From Cannabis sativa (Eukaryota > Streptophyta > Magnoliopsida > Rosales > Cannabaceae): a stretch of 64,000 nt of DNA. The stretch covers positions 9,974,812 to 10,038,811 of the forward strand of contig NC_083604.1 in NCBI RefSeq assembly GCF_029168945.1, given 5' to 3'. Below, one piece after another: positions 25,901 to 37,583 of the stretch. A program made the translations under genes and the position numbers. Under the pieces are notes generated by a model, which saw only the letters and a program-made list of their open reading frames with translations, had not been told where the DNA came from and ran no database searches. Every line of letters begins with the position of its first letter. Position 1 is the first letter of the stretch.

Positions 25901-26610
25901 TAATCTTATTTATACAATCTTCTTGTTTCATATTGTAAAATACTAGTCTAAGGTGTCATCAATTGATGAACAGCTAGATGTTGCATATACAATACTTATC
26001 TTTCGAGATCTAACACTACTATGTTAGTCTAATAGTGAAAATCCATTAGGGATTTATCTCATTAGAAAAACAAGCCAGGTTAGACCAACAATGAAGATTT
26101 GAAATTAAACTACAATTTAATAACAGAAAATAACATGGTTCAATACAAATTCATACACAATTCAGAAATTATTAAGCATATAGCAAGTAGGAATGACAAG
26201 TGAAAATACTAAAACATACAATCCTAAATAATTTCTAAGGTTTTCAACAAACTGATATCAGTGTCCCGTTTAGGCGAGAGTCAAAGCTACCATTCATTGA
26301 ATAGAGTTGTCAGCTCATCTAAAATGATCAACATTCTAGCAACCTTTTATTCGATCAAGATTGGAATTCAGCGTTGTCCCGTTTAGGCGAGAGTCAAGGC
26401 AATTCTATCTTATGAGCTTCTACCATTGTTTCATACTCTTGTAAGTCTTATACAGTCGCCACCATTAGGGTGGTCATAAACTATATAAAAAACTTACAAG
26501 ATTACTTATCTTTCGAGATTAAACGGTGCTAACTTGCTAATGAACGTTCCTCCATTAGGGAGGATTACTCACTAAAACAATAGCTATCTAAAACCAACAA
26601 TGGAGATCGA
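25860..26610 (-). other. Copia A leader: conserved hairpin module
   Basis: 26230-26610 is very similar to 45330-45700 in Copia B although the flanks have diverged. On the sense strand, hairpins with the same CTAAT loop but different stems occur. They are CCTCC-CTAAT-GGAGG (about 26552), CCACC-CTAAT-GGTGG (about 26461), AAATCC-CTAAT-GGATTT (about 26039) and a bulged CTCCCG-CTAAT-CGGAG (about 25880). A second, diverged copy of the module (shared CTTATCTTTCGAGAT and CCAACAATG landmarks) lies at about 25860-26110. Confidence 0.65.
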
Positions 26611-26619
26611 ATATCCTTA

Positions 26620-29365
26620 TAATAATAAAGCTCATTATTTAATGAAGGTTGTATTTTCTCCTAATATTTATTTTAATCAATTTATTTTAAATATATATTT
26701 ATTTAATTAAAATTTCCAATTTAGAATGAAAAATTCCAAATATAAATTTTAATTTAATATTTATAAATTATACTTAGATGGATATGAAAATAACGTGAAT
26801 TATTTCCATCTTAGTAATAATTTCCATAAATATTTAGAAAATTATTCAATTTAAGTTGTTTCAAAATTAATTTAAATTAATCTACAACTCAAATTTAATT
26901 TTCTATAAATATATATTGCATTTCGAAAAAGGAAGTGTATAAGAATACTACTTTCGAAAATACTTTTAAAATAAAATAAAAATAAATCCTGGAAAATTAC
27001 TCTAATTTTATGTTGGCCCAAAATTAATAAAAAATTAATTTTCAACAAAAAATATAATTTTCCTATTTAATTAAATATCTAAAAAAAATTTCAAATATTT
27101 AAGTATCATGATTAAAAATCAACTTAAATATTAATTTTTTATTTAATTAATACACTAGAAAAATACTTCAAGCAAAACAGATAATATCTATCTAGACTTT
27201 CATTGACTAATTAATTTAATTTCTAATTATAATATATTTTAGTTCATTTATTTTAATTAATCATTAAATGAAAAAATTATTGATTTAAGTTGGTCCAAAA
27301 TTAAATAAATAATTTTTAACTTTAATCTATTTTTTAAATAAAATTCGAAATTTCTGCATTAAAGAGATGCAATTTTGAAATTTTGGGAAATGATTAATAA
27401 AATAAAATAAAATATATTTTGAAAATTATTCAAACTTAAGTTATTCTGAATTAAGATTCCAAACTTAAAATAATTTTCAACTTTAATTAAATAACATGAA
27501 AATAACAATATTTAAGTATCATGATGAAAATCAACTTAGATATTGAAATTTTCAATTTAATTAAATGCATTAAATTCAAGAAATAAATAATTAAGTATAA
27601 AGGAAACTTAATTATTAATTCTACTTTAATACTAGGAAAATATACTAAACTTAGATTGTACCAAAATTAATTAGGAAACAATTAATTTCACAATCTATGA
27701 TATTTTCCTATTTAATATTAGAAATAATAACTAGTACTAGAAATAATTGTCTAGAATATATACCATTAACTAAGTCAATTGATTTGGATGGGCCCTATCA
27801 TGTTACTAGGTTTACACAGATGAAAGAAGTACAAAATTTACATGTTACAAATTATTTATAAGATCTATCGTCAATTGGACTATGATTAAAATCAGATCAT
27901 TGGATCTGTCAACAAGTTAATCATAGCAATTTAGATCAGATAAATAATAGGTTTGTTAAAAAGTTTTGAATAAACAATATAAAATAAACAAACATTGTCC
28001 ATGTAACAAATGTGAAAATAAGATATTAATATAATTAAATTATTATTCTTAAACTAACCAAATAAAAGAAACTAATTTTGAAATATCTAGGTTTATTTAA
28101 ATCACATTAAATTAAATATCTAATAAGATCAATGATTTGAAAGGAAAGAATCTTCAATATCACTTTCACATCTTATAATTTAATAAAATAAACCAATTTT
28201 AAAATAGATTTGGTTAGATAATTATTATTTTAGGAATAAAATAATAAATGAATAATAATTACCATAATTATATGTCAAAATATCTCAAATTAAGCAATAT
28301 TCAAATCTCTACAAAAATATCTATGTTATTTAAATATTTAAGATATGATTTATAAATTTTTAATAAGAAAAAATGATATATATAGAAAAAATATTATTTT
28401 TAAACTTATAATTTATAAATAATTAAATATTTCACAAAATAATAAATTTTGAATTTGAAAAATATTATGGTAAGTATATCTATAAAAACATCTATGTTAA
28501 TTTCAAATTTATTAATTATTTAATTTGTCATATAAGATAATTTTAATATAATATTTTAAATAAAAAGACAAAGTTATCTTTTAATTTAAAATATCTTAAA
28601 TATCAAAATATCTAATCTTATAATTAAATAATAAATAAATATTAAAGAAGTTAACAAATTTTTAAATCTGACCATAATAGGAAATATTTAAAATTGGAAA
28701 CATTCCAAAATAGAAATATTTAAAAATTGGAAAAATTCCAAATTGAAAATATTTAAAATTGGAAACATTTCAATTTAGAAATATTTGAAAAAGGAAAAAT
28801 GAATTTTGGGAAACAATCCCATGGAAAAATTAGATTTTTGGGAAAAAATCCCAAAAATCGCAACTTTGGGGAAAATCAGCCCAGGAGGCTGCACGTGCAG
28901 CCCAGGAAGGCTGCACGCAGCCTCCTACGCGCGTGGACACAAGGCACCCAGCCGAGGTTTCTCGGCGTCAGCAGGGTGCATGAGCGGCATTACTCGGCGT
29001 CTGCAGGATTTTTCGTGGGCGGACTCAGCGTGCGTGCAGACAAGGGATTTCCCTTGTCACGCGCACGGATCCTGAGTGCACGAGCACCCATTCGACCCCA
29101 TGAAATCCTGATTTTCTAAAATTCATAACTTTTTCAATTTTTATCGGAATCGAGTTCTATAAAAAACAAAATTGCTTAATTTTTCACAAGGAATCCAAAT
29201 AAAATATTTTCAAAAAACAAAAAAATATTTTTCATGGAAAACGAAACTGTACAACATCAACATTCATCAAACAACACATAAACCAACATGAAACCATCTA
29301 AATCAACACAAAAACATATCAATCATCGTTTTAATTCATATTACATGAAAGTAAATCATTACCAT
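26620..29365 (-). other. Copia A AT-rich leader
   Basis: Mostly AT-rich, non-coding sequence between primer site and gag position. One GC-rich island (28860-29105) contains the perfect 16-bp palindrome GGCTGCACGTGCAGCC at 28887-28902. Copia B has a comparable GC-rich island at 47440-47560. Confidence 0.6.
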
Positions 29366-29378
29366 GGCTCTGGTGCCA
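29366..29378 (-). other. Copia A primer-binding site (tRNA-iMet type, two changes)
   Basis: Minus strand TGGCACCAGAGCC, next to the right LTR; the intact form TGGTATCAGAGCC is complementary to initiator tRNA-Met. Two A-to-G changes (plus strand) weaken the match. Confidence 0.85.
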
Positions 29379-29380
29379 GT

Positions 29381-31303
29381 TGTTGGAAATAATTTTACCA
29401 GGATCTAGATTTACTAACAAGTATGTTGGATTAACAACCTAATATGAATTCTAAAACAATGAAAATAAACACATATAAAGTTAGAAAACCTTACAGTGGG
29501 TGTAGCGGAATATTATGACTCCTTCCGTTCAGATCTCTAGCCCTTGATTCCTTTCTGTAGCAGAGCATCACCAAGATCTGAACCTGGATCTTCTTTTCTC
29601 CTTCTTTGATGCAGAATTTCCATAGTCTTACACACTATGATTGAGGTACCACTTGATGTGTGTGGGCACTACTCATCTCATAAGGATTTCGAAATTTTTC
29701 TCTCTTTTTCTCTCTTAATTTCGTGGGTTTGAAGCATACAAAAAGACATGCAAGAGAAGAGAACAAGGGTTGCTTTATATAGGGAAAAGGGAGAGCACAA
29801 CTTTCCAAATAAAACAGTTTCCTTAATTACTGTGTAATCAATTAACTGCCTTATTTAGTGTGATCCACCACTTTCCTATTTTTGCTAGGCTTTGATTAGC
29901 AATTACATGGCAATTAAAATTGAAAATAATAATTGGGAAAATTAAACCATGTGGCCGGCCATAGGGTGAAATGGGCCTCACTTGGATTTTGCAGTTTCCT
30001 CAATTTAATTTCTATTTCTCTAAAAATGCCATTTTTCCAATTCTAATCATTTAAATGCCAAAACTAATTATTTAATAACTAAAATAGATTATTAAATAAT
30101 ATTGTCATTTAAAATAATTATTAATTAGACATACAAAGTCTCTTAATTAATAATTAAACCTAGAAACCCTTTTCTTTACGATTTCATCCTTAAACTGTGA
30201 GAATTCATAAAGTAGACATAATCTAACTTTTAGAATTATAATTGATTAATCAAAATCAATTAACTGAGTCTTACAAGAAGTATGGTCTCAACTAGTATGG
30301 GGACCATGGGTCTATATAACCGAGCTTCCAATAAGTCGAACCGAATTTACCAAGTAAATTCCCTAACTTATTAATTCCTCATTGAATCCACACTTAGAAC
30401 TTGGAATTGCACTCTCAGTCATATAGAACGCTCTATATGTTCCACGATATAGACACGTCATTAGTTATCCATTGTTATAACCCTAATATGATCAATGATC
30501 CTCTATATAGATGATCTACATTGAACAGGCACTACTGTTACCGCTACACCTTCAATGTATTTTATCCTTAAAACACTTAACCCTGTATAAATGTTATTTC
30601 AGCTAAGTGAAATAAGATCTCCACCATTTATCTTCGTTTGGTTAAGCTCGAAGGAAATCATCCTTTACTTTCTATTTGCCAAATAGAAGCTATAGATTCC
30701 ATATTTATGTTAGCGCTCCCACTCAATTGCATTACCGTGTTCCCAAAATGTACGTATCACCCTGACCCAAAAGTAGGCTTAACTAACAAATCAAAGAACA
30801 CGAGTAACACTCTTGAGATTGAACCTAACCATATCAGGATTAAGATCATTTGATCTAGGATCAACAGGTGATATTGAATTGAATAGATATTACGGTAAAT
30901 TTTAATATATCTAATCAAAGTTCAATATCGGTCCCTTTCGATGTATACTCCATACATCCGATACTGGTAAACTTTGCCAATGTCCTGGAAAGGACATAAC
31001 ACTTTTCCAAGGTGTAAGAATACCTATCGCTGATTATACCATGTCAGTCTAAATCCAGTGTTCTGACAAATCAGGGAATAAACTTTTGAACATATAATAA
31101 AGATTATATTCCACTGTGCTGACAACACTATAATCTTTAACAAACTCATATGTTCTGGACTTAAAAAGAATTCATACATTATATACATATAATCATGAAA
31201 TAAATCATGTGAACCATGCAACATAAAATGTTATTTCTGATCTTTATTAATAAGTAAATCTGATTATATGCAATGAGTTTTATTTAGGGCATAAAACCCA
31301 ACA
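29381..31303 (-). repeat. Copia A 5' LTR
   Basis: 1923 bp, about 98% identical to 21631-23545 with a few small insertions. Minus-strand TATATAAAG at 29773-29781. Confidence 0.92.
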
Positions 31304-31331
31304 CTTTACTCACTCCTGCTTCCTTTTCCAG

Positions 31332-32009
31332 CTTGCGGCAGAGGCCGGCCACCTTTCCAAGAACATAGTTAATCACGGCTTCGCCTTGTCCGAATTTGGG
31401 GGCATAGACGAAGTCGTGAAGATCCTGCAGGACCTGTCTGCTGAAAGGCGGGCGTTCCAAGAGGAGGCTGCGCGAGGGGAAGCCCTTGCTAAGGCCAAGT
31501 TTGAGGAAGAGGCTAAGCAAAGGGAAGCCCAAGCGGAGGCGATGATCCGAGAGGAGGTCCTTCGGAGGGATATGCTGGAGGCCAAGCACCGGGAAGCACT
31601 GAGGGCGGAGGGCGAGGCTGTTGCCAAGGCCAAACGTGAGCTTCGGAAGGCTAGGGAGGCCTTAGACGAAATGGCTGCTAAAGTGAAGTCCTTAGAGGAA
31701 TTGCACCAGGCGGACTTGGAGTCCAGGGCTAACTTGGCCGTGGAGCTGAAGGAGCTTAAGGACTTTAAAGACCAAGCCTTGAAGAAGGCTAAGAAAGGTG
31801 AGCTCCTTTCTCCTGTCTCCTGCAGCCGATGCATTAAGCGCTTCGATGATGGCGTTTATATGGCCTGGTCGACAAATGGCCAAAGTATCAAGCTCGACTT
31901 CTACCCAAAACCTGCGGAGATGATTGGCAAATTCCGGGAGAAGAAGAAGAAGCTTGATGCCATGCTGGAGGCGCGCATTGGTCCTCGCCTTCCTCCTCGA
32001 ATTGACTAG
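31332..32009 (+). CDS. Antisense accessory gene, exon 3 (coiled coil)
   Basis: Starts after a CTTCCTTTTCCAG acceptor in the phase set by exon 2 and stays open for 225 codons to TAG at 32007-32009. Residues of about 35-155 of this exon form a long charged heptad region, rich in Ala, Glu, Lys and Arg, a strong coiled-coil candidate. The tail is basic. With the 20215 start the spliced product would be about 653 aa. Its end faces the integrase stop at 32507, so the two genes converge. The overall plan resembles the proteins annotated as putative gypsy-type transposon in plants, but the N-terminal domain of that family is not recognisable here. Confidence 0.75.
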   Translation, partial: LAAEAGHLSKNIVNHGFALSEFGGIDEVVKILQDLSAERRAFQEEAARGEALAKAKFEEEAKQREAQAEAMIREEVLRRDMLEAKHREALRAEGEAVAKAKRELRKAREALDEMAAKVKSLEELHQADLESRANLAVELKELKDFKDQALKKAKKGELLSPVSCSRCIKRFDDGVYMAWSTNGQSIKLDFYPKPAEMIGKFREKKKKLDAMLEARIGPRLPPRID

Positions 32010-32506
32010 GCTGTTCCGAATACAACCCAGATCTTTCTTATCTTTTTTTTTTTTTTATTTACAGCTAATTTTCTTTTATTTAAGACAATCTCTATTTACA
32101 TAGCTGTTTTATTTTTTAAGGGGAAACAATAGTTAAGACATTTCCCCGGGCCCTTTGTATATATTTATATTTTTTGACCTGCCCTTAGGGCTAGGATTTT
32201 TTTATATACATGATCCTTCTTGATGCACATATTTTTCTTTTTGGACCTGCCCTTTGGGTCAGGGTGTTTATACATATGCTCTTTGTCCGTGCATACTCTT
32301 TTTTTTTGCTTTTTGGACCTGCCCTTTGGGTCAGGATGTTTTACTTTTGGCCTGTTTTTTGTCTGTCCGTATTGTATGCCCTAGTACCCCCCCTGAGTGC
32401 CATGGAAACTTTGTTTTTAAGGCACTCAGTTTTATTTAAAATACAGAGGCTGCATACACTTCGACGGCACAAACCCTTTAAACAAAGCCTAAGTTACACT
32501 TTTGGA

Positions 32507-35500
32507 CTATTGGCAATATTTTCTAAGGTGGTCGGCGTTCCAGGCCCTTGGTCCAATGGTTCCGTCCATCCTTTTTAGCTTATAAGTGCCTGAACTGATT
32601 TCGTCCTCGATTTCATATGGTCCTTTCCAATTTGGCCCAAGTACCCCCATTCCGGGCTCTTGGGTGGCTGGGAAGACTCTTCTTAAGACCATATCCCCAA
32701 TAGCAAATTTTATGTTTTTAACTTTGGAGTTAAAATATTTGGTCACCTTCTTTTGATAAGCTACCATCTGTATTTGTGACTCGTCCCGGAGCTCTTCAAC
32801 TTGATCCAGCGCTTCTTGTAGTAAAGCTTGGTTTGTAGCTGGATCGTAAGTCGTTCTCCTGTGGGACGGGAATAACGTTTCTACTGGGACCATCGCTTCA
32901 CAACCGTACGCCATTGAGAAAGGCGAGTGGCCGGTAGTGGTTCTGGGGGTCGTCCGATAGGCCCATAACACTCTTGGCAACTCTTTGGGCCAGTTGTTTT
33001 TGTAGGCTAGCAGCTTCTTCTTTAGGGTGACCTTTAGGATTTTATTGACTGCTTCTGCTTGTCGGTTCGTTTGCGGCCTTGCCACGACGGAGAAGCTTTT
33101 TACTACTCCGTGTTGGTTGCAGAATTCAGTAAACTCTTTGCAATCAAATTGCTTTCCATTGTCAGAGACTATTTTGTGAGGCAAGCCATATCGACACACT
33201 ATGTTTTTGATAACAAAGTCTAGTGCTTTTTTAGCAGTTATAGTTGTTGTGTACCGAAATGGTACGTTTTACATTTATCAACTCGCAAGCGCACGAATCT
33301 TTATTGTAGTATGGAGATTGTGAAGAACGAGGTCGAACCCATGGGAATTGCGTGAAATCGAAGAAAATACTAATTTAATCTAAGTTAATAAAACTCTAAC
33401 CTAGTTCCGAAAATGGTAAGGTTTTTGGTAACAAAATAAAATAAAGTGTTTAAACGATAAAAATGACAGTAAAATGACAGTAACAGATATTTTCAGTAAT
33501 ATTTGGGATATTATTAAGGGTTCAGAATCCACTTAAGTATATATAAAAATATTTATCTTTATATTGATTCTCATCATTTAACCAGTAATCAAACCAATTA
33601 TTTTCTAATAAAAAATAGATTTTCCTTCGCTTTAAAATTATAACTTCTAAGCATTAAATGTGAAACAATTTAATGTAAATACAAAAAATCAAAGAATATT
33701 ATTTTTAATAAAATATGGAACCAAGCATAAACAATTTCTAACTATAAAAAATACTTGATATTAAAGATGAAAGAAATTATTTTAAGAAGCGAAAATCATA
33801 AGTATATATTGTACTGAGAATCAAAATAAAAATAAATACTGAATTAAATACACTAGGTTTCATCGTCCACCTTAATAATAAGGGAACTTAGAAACCCATA
33901 AGAAAATTAACTAAGAAAAGCGGTAAACTAACTGAGCGTTTTCTCTGGATTTTTCTGTCTGAAACTCTGAAACTGTAACTGAATTCTAAAAACCTAAGCT
34001 TCTATTTATAGAAGGGTAAAATGACTAATACGCAATTAAACTTATTACAAATTGCATGTGGGTAAAATTGCAAATACACAAAGTTAATTTCGGAGTGCCA
34101 CATGTCGCATTTTGATTGGTTGACTTGGACAAGGCGGTGCCACGTGGCAAGCTTCTGTTGGCTGAAAAAATAGCAAATTGAGCCTTTGAGTGACACTTGG
34201 CGCATGCAGAAAAGAGGAGAAAGCTTCCTTTTTGAAGCTTGGTGACCAAGGTGGGACGAGGCCCACTCTCGTGGTAGGCGCGTGAGGAGCACCTGCGGAC
34301 CAGGTGCGAAGGTGGACGCCACGCGCGCGTGGGGAGAAGGAGAGGCGGCTGGTGTCAAGCTCCTGCTGGGCTTCTGCGCACGAATGGCAGACCGCCACGT
34401 GGCGGGGCTGTCTGCTGGTGAGGAATTTGGGCCCGTTTTTGGGCTGATTTCTTGGGCTTTTTGACTTTCAAAAATGCTAATTTTCATGGTTTTGGGCTTT
34501 TATTTCTGCCATTTTTATTTCTTTTTCTTTTCTTTTAATAATGCTATTTTTTAATTCAAACAACAAACAAAATTAAATCCAAACAAAATATTTTCAACAT
34601 AAAATATATCACAATAGTCTTAGAGAAAATAATTATTTAAAACCTAATTAATTTGTATTTCTTTAAATGAAAACAATGCATTTTCTTAATTTTTTATTTA
34701 TTTTTTTTATTATGCCATAAATAATATTATTATTTATAAACAAAGATAAAATTAATCTTAAATAAAATATTTTCAATATAATAATATATTGCATTAATTT
34801 CTTGAAAATATTATAAAGAATTAATTTTATTTTATATTTTTACACTATAAAATATGAAATATTTTGGCATTTAACAATAGTCTTCATGGGCTCAGCCTCC
34901 GTCCATTTGGTGAAGTAGTCTCCTGCTACTATTGCATACTTTACTCCTCCCTTTCCTGTTGGCAGGGACCCAATAAGATCTATTCCCCAGACCGTGAAGG
35001 GCCAGGGACTAGTCATCAGGGTAATTTCATTGGGAGGAGCTCTCGGTATGTTCGTGAACCTTTGGCATGAATGACATTTTTGGACGTAGTCTATGCAATC
35101 TTTTTTCATTGTTGGCCAGAAGTATCCCTGTCTCAATATTTTCTTTGAGAGACTGGGTCCTCCTGTGTGATCTCCACAGAATCCTTCGTGGACCTCTAGC
35201 ATAATTTGCCTAGCTTCAGGGTCCGATACACACCTTAAATAAGGCATGCTGAGTCCTCTTCGGTAGAGAATTTTATCCATCATTACATAACGATGAGCTT
35301 GATACTGGATCTTTCTAGACAGTGCCCTTTCTTGGGGCAACTCACCTTTTGTTATGTATTCTATGATGGGGACCATCCAGTTGGGTTCTTGCCCAACCGT
35401 TATTATGACCTCTTTTACCCCCAGTCCTTCAATTTCACTGTCTGAAGCTAACTTAGCCAGACAGTCCGCGTGAGCGCTCTTTTCCCGGGGGATTCTTTCT

Positions 35501-35559
35501 ACTTTGTAGTCCGTGAACTTGTGGAGCAGCTCGCTGACTATTGTTACATATGCGGCCAT
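32507..35559 (-). pseudogene. Tat gypsy integrase, split by a solo LTR
   Basis: 35559-34882 encodes the end of the second RNase H, the zinc-binding region (HEGFCGDH ... CHSCQRF) and the first part of the core (WGIDLIGSLPTGKGGVKYAI). The reading stops at the solo LTR (33245-34876) and resumes at about 33239 with ALDFVIKNIV, SDNGKQF (second Asp) and the Glu of QAEAVNK. The C-terminal domain (GDMVLRRVF, NADHLRKYCQ) ends at 32507. The DDE residues are all present, so the insertion is the main lesion. The C-terminus is fairly well kept. Confidence 0.85.
33245..34876 (-). mobile_element. Solo LTR, Athila-like
   Basis: TGTTGTGTACC...GGCATTTAACA with ATAGT on both sides (33240-33244, 34877-34881). 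1632 bp without primer site, polypurine tract or coding region, so it is a solo LTR left by recombination. Read on the minus strand, its end (GGTTCGACCTC, then CGCTTGCGAG) resembles the LTR end at 240-324. A minus-strand TATA box (CTATAAATAG) lies near 34003. Confidence 0.88.
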
Positions 35560-37506
35560 TCGCTCGCCGCGTGTTTGATACTCTCCCGGTATCTGATTTA
35601 CAACCAGTTGGGAGTTGTGTAGACTTCTACTCTTTTGGCCCCTACGGCCTTTGCTAATCTCAGTCCTACTATCAAGGCTTCATATTCGGCCTCGTTGTTT
35701 GAAGCTGAGAAGTCGAACCGTAGGGCTGCATGGAGTCAAAGTCTGGTCAGGGATATCATCGCAACTCCCGCTCTGGATCCATTTTCATTGGAGGCTCCGT
35801 CCACAAACACTCTCCATGTGGGGATCGATGGCATCGGCGCATTCGCGGTTGCTTCGGCTTCATTGCATTCGGTGATGAAGTCCGCCAAGGCTTGGCCTTT
35901 TATAAAGATGCGGGGGATGTAGTGTAAGTCGAATTGACTTAACTCCATGGCCCATTTGAGGAGCCTTCCGGACGCCTCTGGTTTTTGCAGGACTTGCCAA
36001 AGCGGGTGATTGGTCAATACCTTAATTGGGTGCGCTTGAAAATACGACCTTAATTTTCTTGAGGCCATTAGGAGGCAGAAAACTAGATTTTTCGATGATG
36101 GGGTACCGCATCTCCGCTCCTATCATGCGCTTGCTGACATAGTATACGGGATGTTGAGTTTTCTCTTCTTCCCGGACTAGGGCAGCGCTGACCGCGTGCT
36201 CGGAGACGGCCAAATATAGGAACAGGTCCTCTCCATGTTTTGACAAGATTGGAGGCTTGGCCATGTGTTCTTTCAACTTTCTGAATGCCTCCTCGCACTC
36301 TCCCGACCATTCAAACTTTTGGCACTTCTTCAATATGTTGAAGAAGGGGATGCACTTGTCTGTAGAACGAGAGATTAAACGGCTCAGGGCAGTAACCTTT
36401 TTAGTTAGGCTCTGAACGTCTTTATGCTTCTTGGGGGATGGCATGCTCAGGAGAGCTTGGATTTTTTCTGGGTTTGCCTCAATCCCCCTCTGGCTGACGA
36501 TGAAGCCCAGGAACTCTCCTGATTTGACCCCAAAGGTGCATTTCTTTGGGTTGAGCTTCATTCCGTATCTCCGGAATACTTCAAAACACTCTTCTAAGTC
36601 GTCTGTATGGCAATTGCATGCTTTAGACTTCACGAGCATATCGTCTACGTACACCTCCATGTTTCGCCCCAAGAGGCCTTTGAACATTCGGTTGGCCATT
36701 AATTGGTAGGTCGCACCGACGTTCTTCAGTCCGAAAGGCATGACCAGGTAGCAGTATACCCCCTCATCGGTCCTGAAGCTAGTGCACTCTTGGTCCGCCG
36801 TGTGCATCTTTATTTGGTTGAACCCGGCGTAGGCGTCCATGAAGGACAGTAGTTTGAATCCGGAAGTGGCGTCTACCATCTGATCGATCCTGGGCAGAGG
36901 AAAACAGTCCCTCGGACAAGCTTTGTTTAGATCAGTGAAATCTATACAAACTCGCCAAGTCCCGTTAGGCTTCGGCACCAGGACCAGATTGGCTAGCCAT
37001 TCTGGGTAGTACACGTCGCGGATCATGCTATTTGTCAAAAGCTTGTCCACCTCTTTCTCTAAGGCCTCGACCTTTACTGAATCGAGGGGGCGTCGCTTTT
37101 GCTAGACTGGCAGCATGTCCAGGTTGACGTTGAGGACGTGGGTGATGACATGGGGACTTATGCCCGTCATGTCCTCTTGGCGCCATGCAAAAATGTCGAT
37201 GGCGCCTTTCAGTGTTTTTATTATTTTTTCTTTTTCCTCCGGGTCTAGGCTTTTTCCTAGTCGGAGTACCTTGGTGGGGTCGAGGTCGCATACTGATATC
37301 TCCTCGACATCCTCCATCGGTTGTACAATTTTTTTGGACCCCACCCAGGGGTCCAACTCATCTTCTTCAGACATTTCTGGCTCAATGGTTTCCCGGACCA
37401 TCAGTACGGGCAGGTGGATTGCAACGTTGTAACATTGCCTCACCTCCCCCTGATTGCCTCTCACCGTCCCTATTCCAGCTTCCTGGGTTGGGAACTTTAA
37501 GCACAA
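35560..37506 (-). pseudogene. Tat gypsy reverse transcriptase and two RNase H domains
   Basis: 37506-37102 is the protease-RT linker, ending in an in-frame TAG (37102-37104). 37050-36022 is the RT: LVPKPNGTWRVCIDFTDLNK, MPFGLKN and the catalytic MEVYVDDMLVKS. It is followed by the first RNase H region (SKHGEDLFLYLAVSEHAV). From 36068 the second, archaeal-type RNase H begins (WRVFVDGASNEN, then NNEAEYEAL). Frame changes near 36030-36070 and 35730 break it. The paired RNase H domains are diagnostic of Tat elements. Confidence 0.85.
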
Positions 37507-37583
37507 GTGTCGTATGGATGTGACTGCGCCGAAATCTACCAGGGCTGGTCAACCGAGGATCGCGTTGTAAGCGGTCGGGCAGT

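Larger units (their letters stand above)
21631..31303 (-). mobile_element. Copia A: defective Copia element
   Basis: LTRs 21631-23545 and 29381-31303 start TGTTGGAAAT and end CCCAACA. CTTTA flanks both sides (21626-21630, 31304-31308). A minus-strand primer site adjoins the right LTR, so the element reads right to left. LTR divergence is about 33 substitutions in 1915 bp by eye. The interior has no usable gene, only a decayed pol and a long AT-rich leader. Confidence 0.93.

Noticed and set aside
26230..26610. Repeated CCCGTTTAGGCGAGAG motif as a CRISPR-like or tRNA-like array
   Set aside because: Only two to three copies with unrelated spacing, inside a retrotransposon leader; no tRNA cloverleaf and no CRISPR context in a plant genome.
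28799..29119. GC-rich frame that looks protein-like
   Set aside because: Lies in the non-coding leader of Copia A on the wrong strand for that element, and is not kept in Copia B.
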